A DNA stretch of 64,000 nucleotides from Zhengella mangrovi. GTDB lineage: Bacteria; Pseudomonadota; Alphaproteobacteria; Rhizobiales; Rhizobiaceae. The DNA is taken from assembly GCF_002727065.1 (NCBI RefSeq), contig NZ_PDVP01000004.1, forward strand, positions 186,001-250,000, given 5' to 3'. Every line of letters begins with the position of its first letter. The stretch's first letter is position 1. A model generated the notes under the pieces. It was given only the letters and a program-made list of their open reading frames with translations, was not told the origin of the DNA and did not search any database. Both the position numbers and the translations under genes were made by a program. Below are positions 8,726-18,218 of this stretch, in pieces.

Positions 8726-9487
8726 ATGGGTGGAGAGCTTTTCAGCGCGCGGCACGGCGAGGGCGGAACGCCGCTGGTCCTGCTTCATGGGTTCGGCGGC
8801 TCGCACCATGTCTGGGAGCCGGTTGCACCGGCCTTGTCGCGCGACAGGCTGGTGCTCGTGCCCGACCTGCCGGGGCATGGCCGCTCGCTGGACTATCCCG
8901 GTGCGGGCCCGATCAAGGCGGCGGTGCAGGCCGTCCTCGATTTCGCCGAGCGGGAAGGCCTGTCCCGGTTTCACCTGGCCGGTCATTCCATGGGTGGCGC
9001 GATCAGCGCCTTGGCCGCGCTGGCGGCACCGCAGCGGATCGCTTCGCTGACCCTGCTCTCTCCCGGCGGCTTCGGGCCGGAGATCAACATCCGGCTGCTG
9101 ACGCGCTACGCGAAGGCCGTCACGCGCGAGGACCTGCGCCCGTGCCTTGAGGAAATGGTCGGCTACCGCCACCCGGTCAACGAACACGCGCTCGACATGC
9201 TGGCGGAACTCCGGGCCCGGCCGGGACAGCGGGAGATGCTGGAAGGCATTGCCGCCCGGATGACGCGCGACGGGGTGCAGGGCGCCATCCCGCGTGACCA
9301 GCTGGCCACGCTGCCAATGCCGGTGAAGGTCATCTGGGGTGCCGAAGACCGCGTTCTGCCGGCGAGCCAGGCGAACGACCTTCCCCCGATCTTCGCGTTT
9401 CACCGGTTCGCGGCGACCGGGCACATGCTCATCGACGAGCAGAGCGAGGCCGTGATCCGGCTGATCGGCGAGAACGCACGCGGCTGA
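8726..9487 (+). CDS. Alpha/beta hydrolase
   Basis: 253 residues. The oxyanion segment LLHGFGGS (residues 19-26), the PGHGRS turn, and the nucleophile elbow GHS88MGG are all visible; WGAEDRVLP supplies the acid and ATGHM the histidine of the triad. The start has an ideal AGGAGG at 8710-8715. The substrate is not predictable. The pattern is close to the esterase/acyltransferase branch seen in PcaD-like and acetoin-dehydrogenase-E2-like hydrolases. It follows the TPR protein on the same strand with a 38-base gap and could be cotranscribed. Confidence 0.82.
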   Translation: MGGELFSARHGEGGTPLVLLHGFGGSHHVWEPVAPALSRDRLVLVPDLPGHGRSLDYPGAGPIKAAVQAVLDFAEREGLSRFHLAGHSMGGAISALAALAAPQRIASLTLLSPGGFGPEINIRLLTRYAKAVTREDLRPCLEEMVGYRHPVNEHALDMLAELRARPGQREMLEGIAARMTRDGVQGAIPRDQLATLPMPVKVIWGAEDRVLPASQANDLPPIFAFHRFAATGHMLIDEQSEAVIRLIGENARG

Positions 9488-9491
9488 TGCC

Positions 9492-9517
9492 GGGTCCGGC
9501 CGGCCCGCCTGCTTTTT
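9492..9517 (+). terminator. Possible rho-independent terminator after the hydrolase
   Basis: GGGTC (9492-9496) can pair with GGCCC (9502-9506, one wobble), followed six bases later by TTTTT (9513-9517). The stem is short, so support is moderate. Confidence 0.35.
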
Positions 9518-9578
9518 GCCGTGCATTCGTGTCAAGCTCCTGTTAACCATAAACCTTGGTAAAGGCGTGGATCGTGAC

Positions 9579-10208
9579 ATGAGTGAACAGCAACCCGGTG
9601 ATGGCGGCGAAGCCGCTACGGCAGCGAACATGCGCAAGCTCTCCGATGTGCTTCGTGTCGTTAAAAGCGACATGGCCGACCGCGACGACGTGGTGGTGGA
9701 GCTTCGCGAGGCGCAGAAGATGCGGCTCGACCTCCTCGTGCAGGAACTCAAGCCGCTGATCGACGAAATCCCGGCCAGCCACGACCAGTTCGACCTGGCC
9801 CTGTCGTCGGGCGAGCAGCCGCGGTTCTGGGTGGATGCCACATCGCATGTCACCATGGGGCGCGACAAGCGCACCTACCGGTTCCTGAAGGACACCCGTC
9901 TCGGGCGGGTCGTTCTCGGCGAGACTGCCGATGTGAAGCCGATGGCCGACCAGGTGGCGCGCTACATCGGCGAGCGGATCGTGGAACGCGAACGCGCGAT
10001 GGAAGGCGAGGTCGCCCCGGTAGCGCGGCCAAGCGAAGCCATGAGCACGAAGGACGAAAAGGCGGTCAGGCCGGTCCGGGAATCCAGTTTCTGGGAAGGC
10101 TTCATGCTGTTTCTCATCGGCACGTTCGCCGGTATCGGCCTGACGATCGCGCTGCTCTGGGACCGGTTGCACGCGCTGGGGCTGGATTTCTGGAACAGGG
10201 CCGGCTGA
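9579..10208 (+). CDS. Conserved membrane protein of unknown function, C-terminal anchor
   Basis: 209 residues. The N-terminal half is charged and helical (LRVVKSDMADRDDVVVELREAQKMRLDLLVQELKPLIDEI). A middle segment reads PRFWVDATSHVTMGRDKRTYRFLKDTRLGRVVL, which looks like a small folded domain, and residues ~175-197 form one membrane helix (GFMLFLIGTFAGIGLTIALL). It resembles a conserved rhizobial hypothetical; I know no function for it. An upstream in-frame start at 9516 is possible but the ATG used here begins where the conserved charged region starts. Convergent to the phosphoesterase gene. Confidence 0.6.
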   Translation: MSEQQPGDGGEAATAANMRKLSDVLRVVKSDMADRDDVVVELREAQKMRLDLLVQELKPLIDEIPASHDQFDLALSSGEQPRFWVDATSHVTMGRDKRTYRFLKDTRLGRVVLGETADVKPMADQVARYIGERIVERERAMEGEVAPVARPSEAMSTKDEKAVRPVRESSFWEGFMLFLIGTFAGIGLTIALLWDRLHALGLDFWNRAG

Positions 10209-10216
10209 TTGCCGGT

Positions 10217-11119
10217 TCACCCCTCGAGGATCCGGACTTCCACTTCGCTCACGCCAAGGGTCTGGCCGGTGAGGGCGTGACGCGCCATGCGGGTGCGCCA
10301 GTTGCCCGGCCCTCCCTCGATGTCGAACAGCGTGTAACCGCCGGCGGGCTTGTGGCCACCGACCCCCTGGCCGCCGGCCGGAACGCCGGCCACGGGAATG
10401 GCGCGGCCCTCTCCACGGATATAGCCCAGTGTCGGCAGGTGGGTATGGCCATGAAGCACCAGTTCGGCGCCCGCCTTCAGGACGGTCTTCTGGAACCGGC
10501 CGATGCCATAGAGACGCTTGTAGGGCGAGGCGGCGCCGCGCAGCGGTGGATGATGTATCATGACGACGCGATAGAGCCCCTGTTCGCCGGTCTCCTCCAG
10601 CATCCGGGCCAGCCGCCTGGCCTGCTTGCCGCTGAACTCTCCGCTGGCAAGGAAGGGCGCGGTGGCGACCGCCGAGGACACGCCGATCAGTGCGACCGGG
10701 CCGCGAACGCGCAGGTAGGGGAAGGATTTCCGGCTGGCGGGCGTGTTGATCCCGTCGCCTGTCATCCACGGCGACCAGGCGCGGCAGGCCTTGTCGAGCG
10801 CGCCGGGAACATAGGCATCGTGGTTGCCCGGAACGACCGAGGCATCGGACGGCGCGGCAAAGGCTTCCAGCCAGAGGCGGGCCGATTCGATTTCCGCATC
10901 GAGCGCGAGGTTGACGAGATCGCCGGTCAGCGCAATGTGATCGGGATGCTGGTCGAGCAGGTCGGAGCAGATGCAGGTCAGCACGTCGTCACCGAGATGG
11001 CGGCTGCGGTTCCTGTGCCAGTTCACGTAGCCGGTGATGCGCTTGGACACCAGTTCGCGATAGCGTACCGGCGGCAATGGTCCCAGGTGGATGTCCGAGA
11101 GATGAGCGAGACGGAACAT
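10217..11119 (-). CDS. Calcineurin-like metallophosphoesterase
   Basis: 300 residues with the complete metal-ligand set of the family: HLSDIHLG near the N-terminus, TGDLVN, VVPGNHD, MIHHPP and VLHGHTHLP. It should hydrolyse a phosphoester using a two-metal centre. Family members include cyclic-nucleotide phosphodiesterases and lipid or nucleotide pyrophosphatases, and nothing here picks one. There is no signal peptide, so it is cytoplasmic. It is divergent to the NUDIX gene with a 54-base gap. Confidence 0.88.
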   Translation of the reverse strand: MFRLAHLSDIHLGPLPPVRYRELVSKRITGYVNWHRNRSRHLGDDVLTCICSDLLDQHPDHIALTGDLVNLALDAEIESARLWLEAFAAPSDASVVPGNHDAYVPGALDKACRAWSPWMTGDGINTPASRKSFPYLRVRGPVALIGVSSAVATAPFLASGEFSGKQARRLARMLEETGEQGLYRVVMIHHPPLRGAASPYKRLYGIGRFQKTVLKAGAELVLHGHTHLPTLGYIRGEGRAIPVAGVPAGGQGVGGHKPAGGYTLFDIEGGPGNWRTRMARHALTGQTLGVSEVEVRILEG

Positions 11120-11173
11120 GGCTTTTCATAGGGGAAAGACGCCTGTCTTTCCAGCGCGTTCGGGGAACGGGGC

Positions 11174-11650
11174 ATGACGGATACGCAACGGAAAACGAAG
11201 TGGCGCATCCGCCTGTTCCATCTTTATTTCCTTTTCGCGCGGCCGATGACGCTGGGTGTCCGGGCCATCGTGCACGATGCGGCGGCGGGAACGGTCTTCC
11301 TGGTGCGCCATACCTATGTGCCGGGCTGGCAGTTGCCGGGCGGCGGCGTCGAGAACGGCGAGAGCGCGGACGAGGCGCTGGCGCGGGAACTGGACGAGGA
11401 GGGCCATATCCGCCTGACAGGGCCGGCCCGCCTGCTGTCCTTCCACTTCAACCGGCGCGCCAGCCGGCGTGACCATGTCGCGCTCTACCTGGTGGAGGCC
11501 TTCGAGCAGACACGGCCGCGGCAGCGGGATCGCGAGATCGCCGAGGCCGGTTTCTTCCCGCTGGACGCGCTGCCGCCGGAAACCACGCAGGCAACGCGCG
11601 AACGCCTGGACGAGGCGTTCGGGGGGCGGGTCAGCTCGCCATACTGGTAA
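11174..11650 (+). CDS. NUDIX hydrolase
   Basis: 158 residues. The NUDIX box is intact: G, five residues, E, seven residues, REL, then EEG (GGVENGESADEALARELDEEG), within a LPGGGVENGE context. The first ~30 residues are unusually aromatic (RIRLFHLYFLFARPMTLG) and may associate with membrane or form an extra helix. Substrate unknown. The last 20 bases overlap the 3' end of the convergent glutathionyl-hydroquinone reductase gene. Confidence 0.85.
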   Translation: MTDTQRKTKWRIRLFHLYFLFARPMTLGVRAIVHDAAAGTVFLVRHTYVPGWQLPGGGVENGESADEALARELDEEGHIRLTGPARLLSFHFNRRASRRDHVALYLVEAFEQTRPRQRDREIAEAGFFPLDALPPETTQATRERLDEAFGGRVSSPYW

Positions 11651-12638
11651 GCGCCGGCTTGCCGAAACGGTCGCGGTCGTGCCGCGCGTCGAGATCGAGC
11701 AGCGGCCCCTTGGGAACGATGCCGGTCGGATTGATCATCCTGTGAGAGCCGTAATAGTGGTGCTTGATGTGGTGCATGTCGACCGTTTCGGCGACACCGG
11801 GCACCTGGTAGAGGTCGCGCAGGTATCCTGACAGGTTGGGATAGTCGGCGATCCGCCGCAGGTTGCACTTGAAGTGGCCGACATAGACGGGATCGAAGCG
11901 CACCAGCGTCGTGAACAGGCGCCAGTCCGCCTCGGTCATGCGGTTGCCCACGAGGTAGCGATGGCGCGAGAGGCGCTCTTCCAACTGGTCGAGCGTGGCG
12001 AAAAGCGCGTCGAAAGCCTCCCCGTAGGCCTTCTCCGTCGTGGCGAAGCCGGCCTTGTAGACGCCGTTGTTGACGTTGTCGTAGACGATAGCGTTGACCG
12101 CGTCGATGTCGGCGCGCAGGTCCTGCGGGTAGAAATCCAGCGACGCGTCGCTCCATTCATCGAAGGCGCTGTTGAACATGCGGATGATCTCGGCGGATTC
12201 GTTGGAAACGATGCATTCGCGCTGCCTGTCCCACAACACCGGCACGGTCACCCGACCGGAATAGTCGGCGCGGTTCCTGGTGTAGACCTGGTGCAGGAAA
12301 TCGAAGCCGTGGAGGCTGTCGCCGGTGGCACCATCCTCGGCACGGAACTCCCAGCCATTCTCGGCCATGTACCAGTGGACGACATCGACGGAGATCACAT
12401 CGTCGAGCTTTTTCAGCTTGCGGAAGACCAGGGTCCGGTGCGCCCAGGGGCAGGCGAGCGAGACGTAGAGGTGATAGCGACCGGGCTCCGCCCGAAATCC
12501 GCCCTCGCCGGACGGGCCGGCCGATCCGTCGGCCGTGACCCAGTTGCGCAACTGCGACGCCTGGCGCTCGAAGCGTCCGCCGGTCGACTTCGTGTCGTAC
12601 CACTTGTCGTGCCACTGGCCATCAATCAGCATACCCAT
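11631..12638 (-). CDS. yqjG: Glutathionyl-hydroquinone reductase (YqjG/ECM4 family)
   Basis: 335 residues of the Xi-class GST fold. SLACPWAHR places the catalytic Cys at residue 63, the same number as in E. coli YqjG. The enzyme reduces glutathionyl-hydroquinones and so helps repair quinone-glutathione adducts in the cytoplasm. The reading frame extends 40 codons further upstream, but AAGGAAG lies correctly before this ATG and the length then matches the family. It belongs to a local group of redox enzymes with the SDR and the YghU-type GST. Confidence 0.9.
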   Translation of the reverse strand: MGMLIDGQWHDKWYDTKSTGGRFERQASQLRNWVTADGSAGPSGEGGFRAEPGRYHLYVSLACPWAHRTLVFRKLKKLDDVISVDVVHWYMAENGWEFRAEDGATGDSLHGFDFLHQVYTRNRADYSGRVTVPVLWDRQRECIVSNESAEIIRMFNSAFDEWSDASLDFYPQDLRADIDAVNAIVYDNVNNGVYKAGFATTEKAYGEAFDALFATLDQLEERLSRHRYLVGNRMTEADWRLFTTLVRFDPVYVGHFKCNLRRIADYPNLSGYLRDLYQVPGVAETVDMHHIKHHYYGSHRMINPTGIVPKGPLLDLDARHDRDRFGKPALTSMAS

Positions 12639-12902
12639 CGCAGTCTTCCTTTCACTTTGGCACCCCAGATGGGCCAGCGGGCCTGCGAAGAAAAGGCCCG
12701 AAAGGCTGAACAGTGCGTTGGCCGCGCGCAAAACCGGCGCTGGACATGGCGAACACAATCGGCTACCGGGAAAAACCGTTTTGCGCCGAGGGGACCACTG
12801 TGGCCCATTTCATCATCCGACGACGAGCCCGCGCCTGACCGACAGGACGCCCTATCCGGCACGCTCCCGGCGTGCCAAGCTCGACAGACCGGATGATCTC
12901 CC
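12639..12902. other. Divergent intergenic region
   Basis: 264 bases between the glutathionyl-hydroquinone reductase and the GNAT gene. It must hold both promoters, but I find no convincing -35/-10 pair, operator or small ORF. Confidence 0.5.
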
Positions 12903-13412
12903 ATGAACGCGACCGACCTTGCCTACCTGCCGGAACAGCCGGCCCATGACCACGCCATCGAAGCCATCAACGAGGAAGCCTTCGGGCCGGGCCGCTTCGC
13001 CCGCGCGGCGCAGGCGATCCGCGACGGCGGACCGCATGACCGCAGCCTGTCGTTCGTCGCGCTTCATGGCGGCAACGTCATCGGTTCGGTCCGCATGACA
13101 CCGGTGCGGGCAGGCGAGGGGAGCGGGCACCTGCTTGGACCGCTGGCCGTCATGCCGGCGTGGAAGAGCAAGGGCGTGGGACGCCGGCTTCTGGCCATGG
13201 CGGTGGAGGCGGCCCGCGCGGCCGGGTCGGGCGTCGTGGTGCTGGTCGGCGACGAGCCCTATTACGGCCCGCTCGGTTTCCGGCACCTGCCTTTCGGCCA
13301 GCTGGCGATGCCGCGGCCGGTCGATCCGGCGCGGCTGCTCGCCTGCGAACTGGTGGAAGGCTCGGCGTCGCGGCTCACCGGCATGCTGGTTCACGCCAAC
13401 CAGGCGCGATGA
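12903..13412 (+). CDS. GNAT-family N-acetyltransferase (YhbS-like)
   Basis: 169 residues. GPLAVMPAWKSKGVGRRLL is the acetyl-CoA-binding motif A (Q/RxxGxG/A form), and the C-terminal VLVGDEPYYGPLGFRHL is the strand-turn typical of YhbS-like proteins. A small-molecule or protein acetylation role is expected; the acceptor is unknown. A second GNAT of the same general type lies at 43029-43562. Confidence 0.85.
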   Translation: MNATDLAYLPEQPAHDHAIEAINEEAFGPGRFARAAQAIRDGGPHDRSLSFVALHGGNVIGSVRMTPVRAGEGSGHLLGPLAVMPAWKSKGVGRRLLAMAVEAARAAGSGVVVLVGDEPYYGPLGFRHLPFGQLAMPRPVDPARLLACELVEGSASRLTGMLVHANQAR

Positions 13413-13478
13413 CAATACGGGCTTGCCTGAGGCGCCGAACCGGTCATTGTGTCAGGAAAAACCAATCGGGAGGACAGG

Positions 13479-14258
13479 ATGGATCTGGGATTGTCTGGCC
13501 GCAAGGTCGTGGTCACGGGCGGGTCGAAGGGGATCGGGCGGGCAACGGCGCGATCCTTCGCGGCCGAGGGCGCCCGCGTCATCATCGTTTCGCGCGACGA
13601 GGCGCGCCTGGCCGAGGCCGCGCGGGCCGTCGCGGCGGAAACCGGTGGCGAGGTCGATTTCATGGCGGCCGACCTTTCCAGGGACGCGGACCGGGAGGCG
13701 GTCTTCGACCGTCACGGCGATGCCGACGTGCTGGTCAACAATGCGGGGGCGATCAAGGCCGGCGGGCTGAACGACCTCAGCATGGCGCAATGGCGGGACG
13801 GCTGGGAACTGAAGGTGTTCGGCTACATCCACCTGTGCAAGCTGTTTGCACCGGCCATGTTCGAGCGGGGTGCCGGCACGATCGTCAACATCATCGGCAT
13901 GGGCGGGCGCGCCTTCCGCGCCAATTACATCTGCGGTGCTGCCGGCAATGCGGCGCTGATCGGCTTCACCTCGGCGCTTGGCGCCGAAGCGGCGCGGCAT
14001 GGCTGCCGCGCCTTCGGGATCAACCCGTCGGTCACCCTCACCGACCGGATGAGCGACATGCTGAAAACGCGGGCCGCCAACGAGCTGGGCGATGCCGGCC
14101 GCTGGGAAGAGCTGCTCGACCCGACACGCTTTCCCTACGGCCGTCCGGCGCATGCCGACGAGATCGCGGCGCTGGCGACCATGCTCGCCTCCGAGCGGGT
14201 CCACTACCTGTCCGGTACGGTGGTGGACATGGACGGCGGCGGACGCTGGACCAGTTGA
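13479..14258 (+). CDS. Divergent short-chain dehydrogenase/reductase lacking the catalytic Lys
   Basis: 259 residues with an intact Rossmann cofactor site: TGGSKGIG at residues 13-20 and NNAG at 87-90. Arg39 after strand 2 suggests NADP. The active site is not canonical. The expected Y-x3-K reads Y150-I-C-G-A154, with alanine where lysine should be, and the Ser-bearing strand reads NIIGMGG rather than NISS. It may be a non-catalytic or altered SDR, or a subfamily with another mechanism. The start is chosen for GGGAGGA just upstream; an in-frame ATG lies ten codons earlier. Confidence 0.8.
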   Translation: MDLGLSGRKVVVTGGSKGIGRATARSFAAEGARVIIVSRDEARLAEAARAVAAETGGEVDFMAADLSRDADREAVFDRHGDADVLVNNAGAIKAGGLNDLSMAQWRDGWELKVFGYIHLCKLFAPAMFERGAGTIVNIIGMGGRAFRANYICGAAGNAALIGFTSALGAEAARHGCRAFGINPSVTLTDRMSDMLKTRAANELGDAGRWEELLDPTRFPYGRPAHADEIAALATMLASERVHYLSGTVVDMDGGGRWTS

Positions 14259-14276
14259 CGCGGCCGGCCTTGGGCC

Positions 14277-15164
14277 TCATCCGGCCTTGCCGGCTTCCTC
14301 CAGCTTGTCCTGCGTCCGCAGCTCGAAATCGGACGCGTCATGGCGCTCATGAAGCTGGTCTTCCGGCTTGCCGAAGGCCCGGTTCACCTTGCGCCCGCGC
14401 TGGACGGCGGGCCGCTGCCAGATATCCTGCTGCCACCGGATGACGTTCCTGTAGGTTTCCGCCTCGATGAACGTGGCGGAGTCGTCGTAGATCAGGCCGG
14501 CCACGAGGTTGCCGTACCATGGCCAGATCGCCATGTCGGCGATCGTGTAGTCGTCGCCGGCCATGTAGCGGTTGCCAGCCAGGTGGCGGTCCAGCACGTC
14601 GAGCTGGCGCTTGATCTCCATGGTGAAACGGTCGATGGCGTATTCGATCTTGAACGGGGCGTAGGCATAGAAATGGCCGAAGCCGCCGCCGAGATAGGGT
14701 GCGGCGCCCATCTGCCAGAACAGCCAGTTGAGGGTCTCGGTGCGCTCGGCATGGCCGGTCGGCAGGAAGGCGCCGAATTTCTCCGCCAGATAGAGCAGGA
14801 TTGACCCGGATTCGAAGACACGCACCGGCTTGTCGCCGGAATGATCGACGAGGGCCGGGATCTTTGAATTCGGGTTGGCTGCCACGAAACCGGACGAAAA
14901 CTGGTCGCCTTCGTTGATGCGGATCAGCCAGGCATCGTACTCGGCCCCCGAATGGCCCAGCGCCAGCAGTTCCTCCAGCATGATGGTCACCTTCACGCCA
15001 TTGGGCGTCGCCAGCGAGTACAATTGCAGGGGATGCTTGCCGACCGGCAACTCCTTGTCATGGGTGGGACCGGCAATCGGACGATTGATGTTGGCGAAGC
15101 GGCCGCCGTTCTCGCGGTTCCAGGTCCATACTTTGGGTGGCGTGTAGCCTTCCGGCTGGTTCAT
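14277..15164 (-). CDS. yghU: YghU-type glutathione S-transferase / disulfide-bond oxidoreductase
   Basis: 295 residues. The N-terminal extension (PPKVWTWNRENGGRFANINRP) and the segment YSLATPNGVKVTIMLEE are characteristic of YghU/YfcG nu-class GSTs, which bind two glutathiones and have strong disulfide-bond reductase activity. The C-terminal helical domain contains the family's MAGDDYTIADMAIWPWYG. It lacks the catalytic Cys of omega-class GSTs, as expected for this class. Convergent with the SDR gene. Confidence 0.88.
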   Translation of the reverse strand: MNQPEGYTPPKVWTWNRENGGRFANINRPIAGPTHDKELPVGKHPLQLYSLATPNGVKVTIMLEELLALGHSGAEYDAWLIRINEGDQFSSGFVAANPNSKIPALVDHSGDKPVRVFESGSILLYLAEKFGAFLPTGHAERTETLNWLFWQMGAAPYLGGGFGHFYAYAPFKIEYAIDRFTMEIKRQLDVLDRHLAGNRYMAGDDYTIADMAIWPWYGNLVAGLIYDDSATFIEAETYRNVIRWQQDIWQRPAVQRGRKVNRAFGKPEDQLHERHDASDFELRTQDKLEEAGKAG

Positions 15165-15497
15165 CGTCTCTTCCCCGTCTGCGGTGAGTTTCTCCTGCCT
15201 AGATAACCCGGATCGGGCCGAAGAAAAGGGTCTCGAGAATCAGGGCTATCTGAATAAGTAAAATACGATGAAAAACCGGCGAGTCATTTGAACGTGGCTT
15301 CAAACGTTTGGTGGTTAGATGGCACCGTGGCGAGCCGCGATACCTTTGCGGCAGCATTAGGCGTTCGCCACGTGCCGGCAATCAGGCCGGAATGTCCTTT
15401 TCCCAGCCGATCCAGCGGCCGCATTGCGCCGGTCTGCTCCCGCCATGTCCTTCCGCGCGGAAGGGCGCGCGCCCCATGACATTGACAAGGAACTCCC
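15165..15497. other. 333-base intergenic region with inverted repeats
   Basis: No gene is visible between yghU and the SUOX-fold operon. It contains an AT-rich tract around 15245-15275 and two adjacent inverted repeats: TTTGAA-N6-TTCAAA (15287-15304) and the perfect palindrome CAAACGTTTG (15301-15310). These overlap by four bases and could be an operator for either divergent gene. Confidence 0.5.
15287..15310. promoter_or_regulatory. Overlapping inverted repeats, candidate operator
   Basis: TTTGAA-CGTGGC-TTCAAA is followed without a gap by CAAACGTTTG, so three half-sites sit in a row. The regulator is unknown. They lie between divergent genes, about 190 bases before the SUOX-fold gene. Confidence 0.35.
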
Positions 15498-15977
15498 ATG
15501 AAAACGTTCGCCGCAGCGTTCGCCCTGCAATTCGCCCTGACCGGTTTTGCCCTTGCCGAAGGTGCCAAGCCCGTGATCCTGACCGTGACGAGCGCGATCG
15601 ACGGTTCGCAGACCACCTTCGACCGTGACCAGTTGCAGGCCCTGGCTGCCCGCAGCGCGAGCATGGAGACGCCCTGGACCGAGGGGAAGGTGACCTTCGA
15701 GGGACCGCTGCTGAAGGCGGTGCTGGACGCGGCCGGCGTTCATGGCAAGACCCTGGTGGTCAAGGCGCTGAACGACTACTCCGCCGAGGTTCCGTCAACG
15801 GATGCATCGGAGTTTTCCACGATGCTCGCCATGTCGATCGACGGAAAGGCCATGTCGGTTCGTGACAAGGGGCCGTTGTTCCTGATCTACCCGTTCGACA
15901 CGCATCCCGAACTCTACAACGAGAAATATTTCTCCCGTTCGGTCTGGCAGATCCGTGAGATCGAGGTGAAGGATTGA
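15498..15977 (+). CDS. Periplasmic SUOX-fold (molybdopterin-binding-like) protein without Mo-ligand cysteine
   Basis: 159 residues. Residues 1-20 are a signal peptide (FALTGFALA). The rest resembles the small oxidoreductase molybdopterin-binding (sulfite-oxidase) fold, with the ending [19 protein letters not shown]. The mature part contains no cysteine at all, so the Mo-coordinating Cys of true sulfite oxidases is missing and a catalytic role is unlikely. Its TGA overlaps the TTG start of the hybrid histidine kinase (TTGA), so it is probably a periplasmic ligand-binding partner of that kinase. The partner role is inferred from coupling. Confidence 0.7.
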   Translation: MKTFAAAFALQFALTGFALAEGAKPVILTVTSAIDGSQTTFDRDQLQALAARSASMETPWTEGKVTFEGPLLKAVLDAAGVHGKTLVVKALNDYSAEVPSTDASEFSTMLAMSIDGKAMSVRDKGPLFLIYPFDTHPELYNEKYFSRSVWQIREIEVKD

Positions 15978-18196
15978 ACGCCTCGCTCGCCAAGAGCCGC
16001 TGGCTTGTCAAGCATTCGGGCAAGACAAGCCGCTACCTGCTGGCCGTCACCATCATCCTGATGGTGGCGCTGGCCGGGCTCTTCCTGCATATTTCCACGC
16101 GTCAGGACGAGATGCAGTCGAGCATCCGCGAGGATGCGCTGTGGGCGGTCTACCAGGTCGATCGCGAAGCGACCCGCCTGATGGAAACCTTCGCCGAGCA
16201 TCTCGATGGCAGCGGCAGGGTGATGGCGGGCGCCGATGACGCGCTGACGCTGCGCTACGACATTCTCTATTCCCGCCTGTCCGTGCTGCAGCGCGCCAGC
16301 TACGGCGACTATTTCCATGCCAATACGACGATCCAGACGCTGAGCGATCGCGCCGGCGTGCTGATCCGCGACCTTGAGGGCGGCATCACGGCGGTCGCTG
16401 CCGGCGAAACGCTCGACGACGCTGCGCAAGCGACGCTGAAGGCGCAACTCACCGAGTTGCAGAAGGCGACCGGCACCCTGCTGGTGCGAACCAATACCGC
16501 CGTTTCCGCCGCGCGCGCCGACGCGCGCAACGAGATGATGCAGTTGCAGCGTTTTGCCGGCATCCTTGCGATCGTGCTGCTGCTGGTGGTGGGATTGCTC
16601 ATCATCAACCTGATCCGCCAGCTCCGGCTGGTGCGCAGCGCCGGCGAGCAAATCGACGCGATCGCGACCGAGCTGCAGGAAGCCTATCGCGCCGCGGAAG
16701 CCGGCAACCAGGCGAAATCCGAATTCATGGCCACGATGGGCCACGAGATCCGCACCCCGCTTAACGCCATTCTCGGCATGGCGGAACTGCTCTACGACGC
16801 GGACCTGGCCGAGGAACACGCCCAGTCGGTGCGGGTGATCCGCTCGTCCGGCGAAACGCTGCTGGAGAGCATCAACGAGATCCTCGATTTCGCCAAGATG
16901 GAGCACGGCAAGCAGGAATTCGAACACATCGCCTTCCGCCTGTCCGATATCGTCAGCGACGTGCCGGGCGTGATGGAAGGACGGGCGCACGAGCAGAACG
17001 ATACCGTTGCAGTGGTCTACGAAGACGGCATCGCCGATAACGGCTATATCAGCGATCCGTTCAAGCTGCGGCGGGTGCTGCTGAACCTGGTCAGCAATGC
17101 CATCAAGTTCACCCGCAATGGGCGGGTCACGATCCGGGTCGCCCGGGCCGGAGCCGCGGGCCAGCCGGGCCTGCGCTTCGAGGTGACCGACACGGGCGTC
17201 GGGATTGCCGAGGAGGCGCGCAAGAAGCTGTTCCAGCCTTTCCAGCAGGTGGATGGGTCCATCGGCCGGCGCTATGGCGGGACCGGGCTGGGCCTCGCCA
17301 TCTGCAAGGGCATCGTCGAAGGTCTCGGCGGCACCATCGGCCTGGAAAGCGAACCGGGCCGCGGTTCGACATTCTGGTTCGAAGTGCCGGTCGAGACCGC
17401 CGAAGCTCCCGCCGCCACTCGGTCGGGCGCCACCTGCGACGACGTGAAGCTGCCCGAGCTGTCGATCCTCCTGGTCGAGGACAACAAGGTGAACCAGACC
17501 GTTGCGCGGCGCTTCCTTGAGAAGCTTGGCCAGCGCATCGACATTGCGGACGACGGCGAGATGGGCGTGCAGATGGCCAACGAACGCGCCTATGATGTCA
17601 TTCTCATGGACATGCAGATGCCGGGAATGGATGGCGTGGCCGCGACCACGGAAATCCGCCGGGCATCCCGCTGTAATTCCGGCACCTGGATCGTCGCCAT
17701 GACCGCCAACGCATCCGACAAGGACCGCGAGCGCTGCTTCGAGGCCGGGATGAATGCCTTCGCGACGAAGCCGGTGTCGCTCTCGCGGCTCCGTTCGGTC
17801 CTGGCCGATGTTCCGGCCGTTCAACAGGAGATTTCAATGCCTGTCAGCACGCCTTTCGCCGCCCCGTCCGCGACAACGGGTGAACCCGATCTCATGCAGG
17901 TCGACGACCGGATCGTTGCCGAACTCGTCGATGCCATCGGCGAAGACGGGTACGCCGAGCTTGCCAGTGATTTCATCTCCGACTGCGGCACGTTGCTCGC
18001 GGATCTCGCCATGGCCCTGAAAACCGGCGACGAGACGCTGGCGGACCGCGCCCTTCACACGCTCAAGGGCTCTGCCTCCACGATCGGGCTTGCCGGCCTC
18101 GCCGCCTTTGCCCAGTCACGCCGTTCAACCCCGCTCGATTCCAACACCATCACGCAGATCGAGACCCGCATCCGCGGGCTCGAATGCGCAGCCTGA
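15974..18196 (+). CDS. Hybrid sensor histidine kinase with REC and Hpt domains
   Basis: 740 residues from a TTG start preceded by AGGTGAAGGA. Membrane helices at ~20-40 and ~196-214 bracket a periplasmic sensor of about 155 residues. The HisKA box holds His257 ([10 protein letters not shown]), then the HATPase (N box [20 protein letters not shown]). A receiver domain has phospho-acceptor Asp546 ([11 protein letters not shown]), and a C-terminal Hpt has His695 (LHTLKGSA). This is a full internal phosphorelay (His-Asp-His) of the ArcB/BarA type. The obvious target is the HD-GYP response regulator 22 bases downstream, and the signal may come through the upstream periplasmic protein. Confidence 0.9.
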   Translation: MNASLAKSRWLVKHSGKTSRYLLAVTIILMVALAGLFLHISTRQDEMQSSIREDALWAVYQVDREATRLMETFAEHLDGSGRVMAGADDALTLRYDILYSRLSVLQRASYGDYFHANTTIQTLSDRAGVLIRDLEGGITAVAAGETLDDAAQATLKAQLTELQKATGTLLVRTNTAVSAARADARNEMMQLQRFAGILAIVLLLVVGLLIINLIRQLRLVRSAGEQIDAIATELQEAYRAAEAGNQAKSEFMATMGHEIRTPLNAILGMAELLYDADLAEEHAQSVRVIRSSGETLLESINEILDFAKMEHGKQEFEHIAFRLSDIVSDVPGVMEGRAHEQNDTVAVVYEDGIADNGYISDPFKLRRVLLNLVSNAIKFTRNGRVTIRVARAGAAGQPGLRFEVTDTGVGIAEEARKKLFQPFQQVDGSIGRRYGGTGLGLAICKGIVEGLGGTIGLESEPGRGSTFWFEVPVETAEAPAATRSGATCDDVKLPELSILLVEDNKVNQTVARRFLEKLGQRIDIADDGEMGVQMANERAYDVILMDMQMPGMDGVAATTEIRRASRCNSGTWIVAMTANASDKDRERCFEAGMNAFATKPVSLSRLRSVLADVPAVQQEISMPVSTPFAAPSATTGEPDLMQVDDRIVAELVDAIGEDGYAELASDFISDCGTLLADLAMALKTGDETLADRALHTLKGSASTIGLAGLAAFAQSRRSTPLDSNTITQIETRIRGLECAA

Positions 18197-18218
18197 CCAT
18201 AAAAACGAGGAGCCTCCC

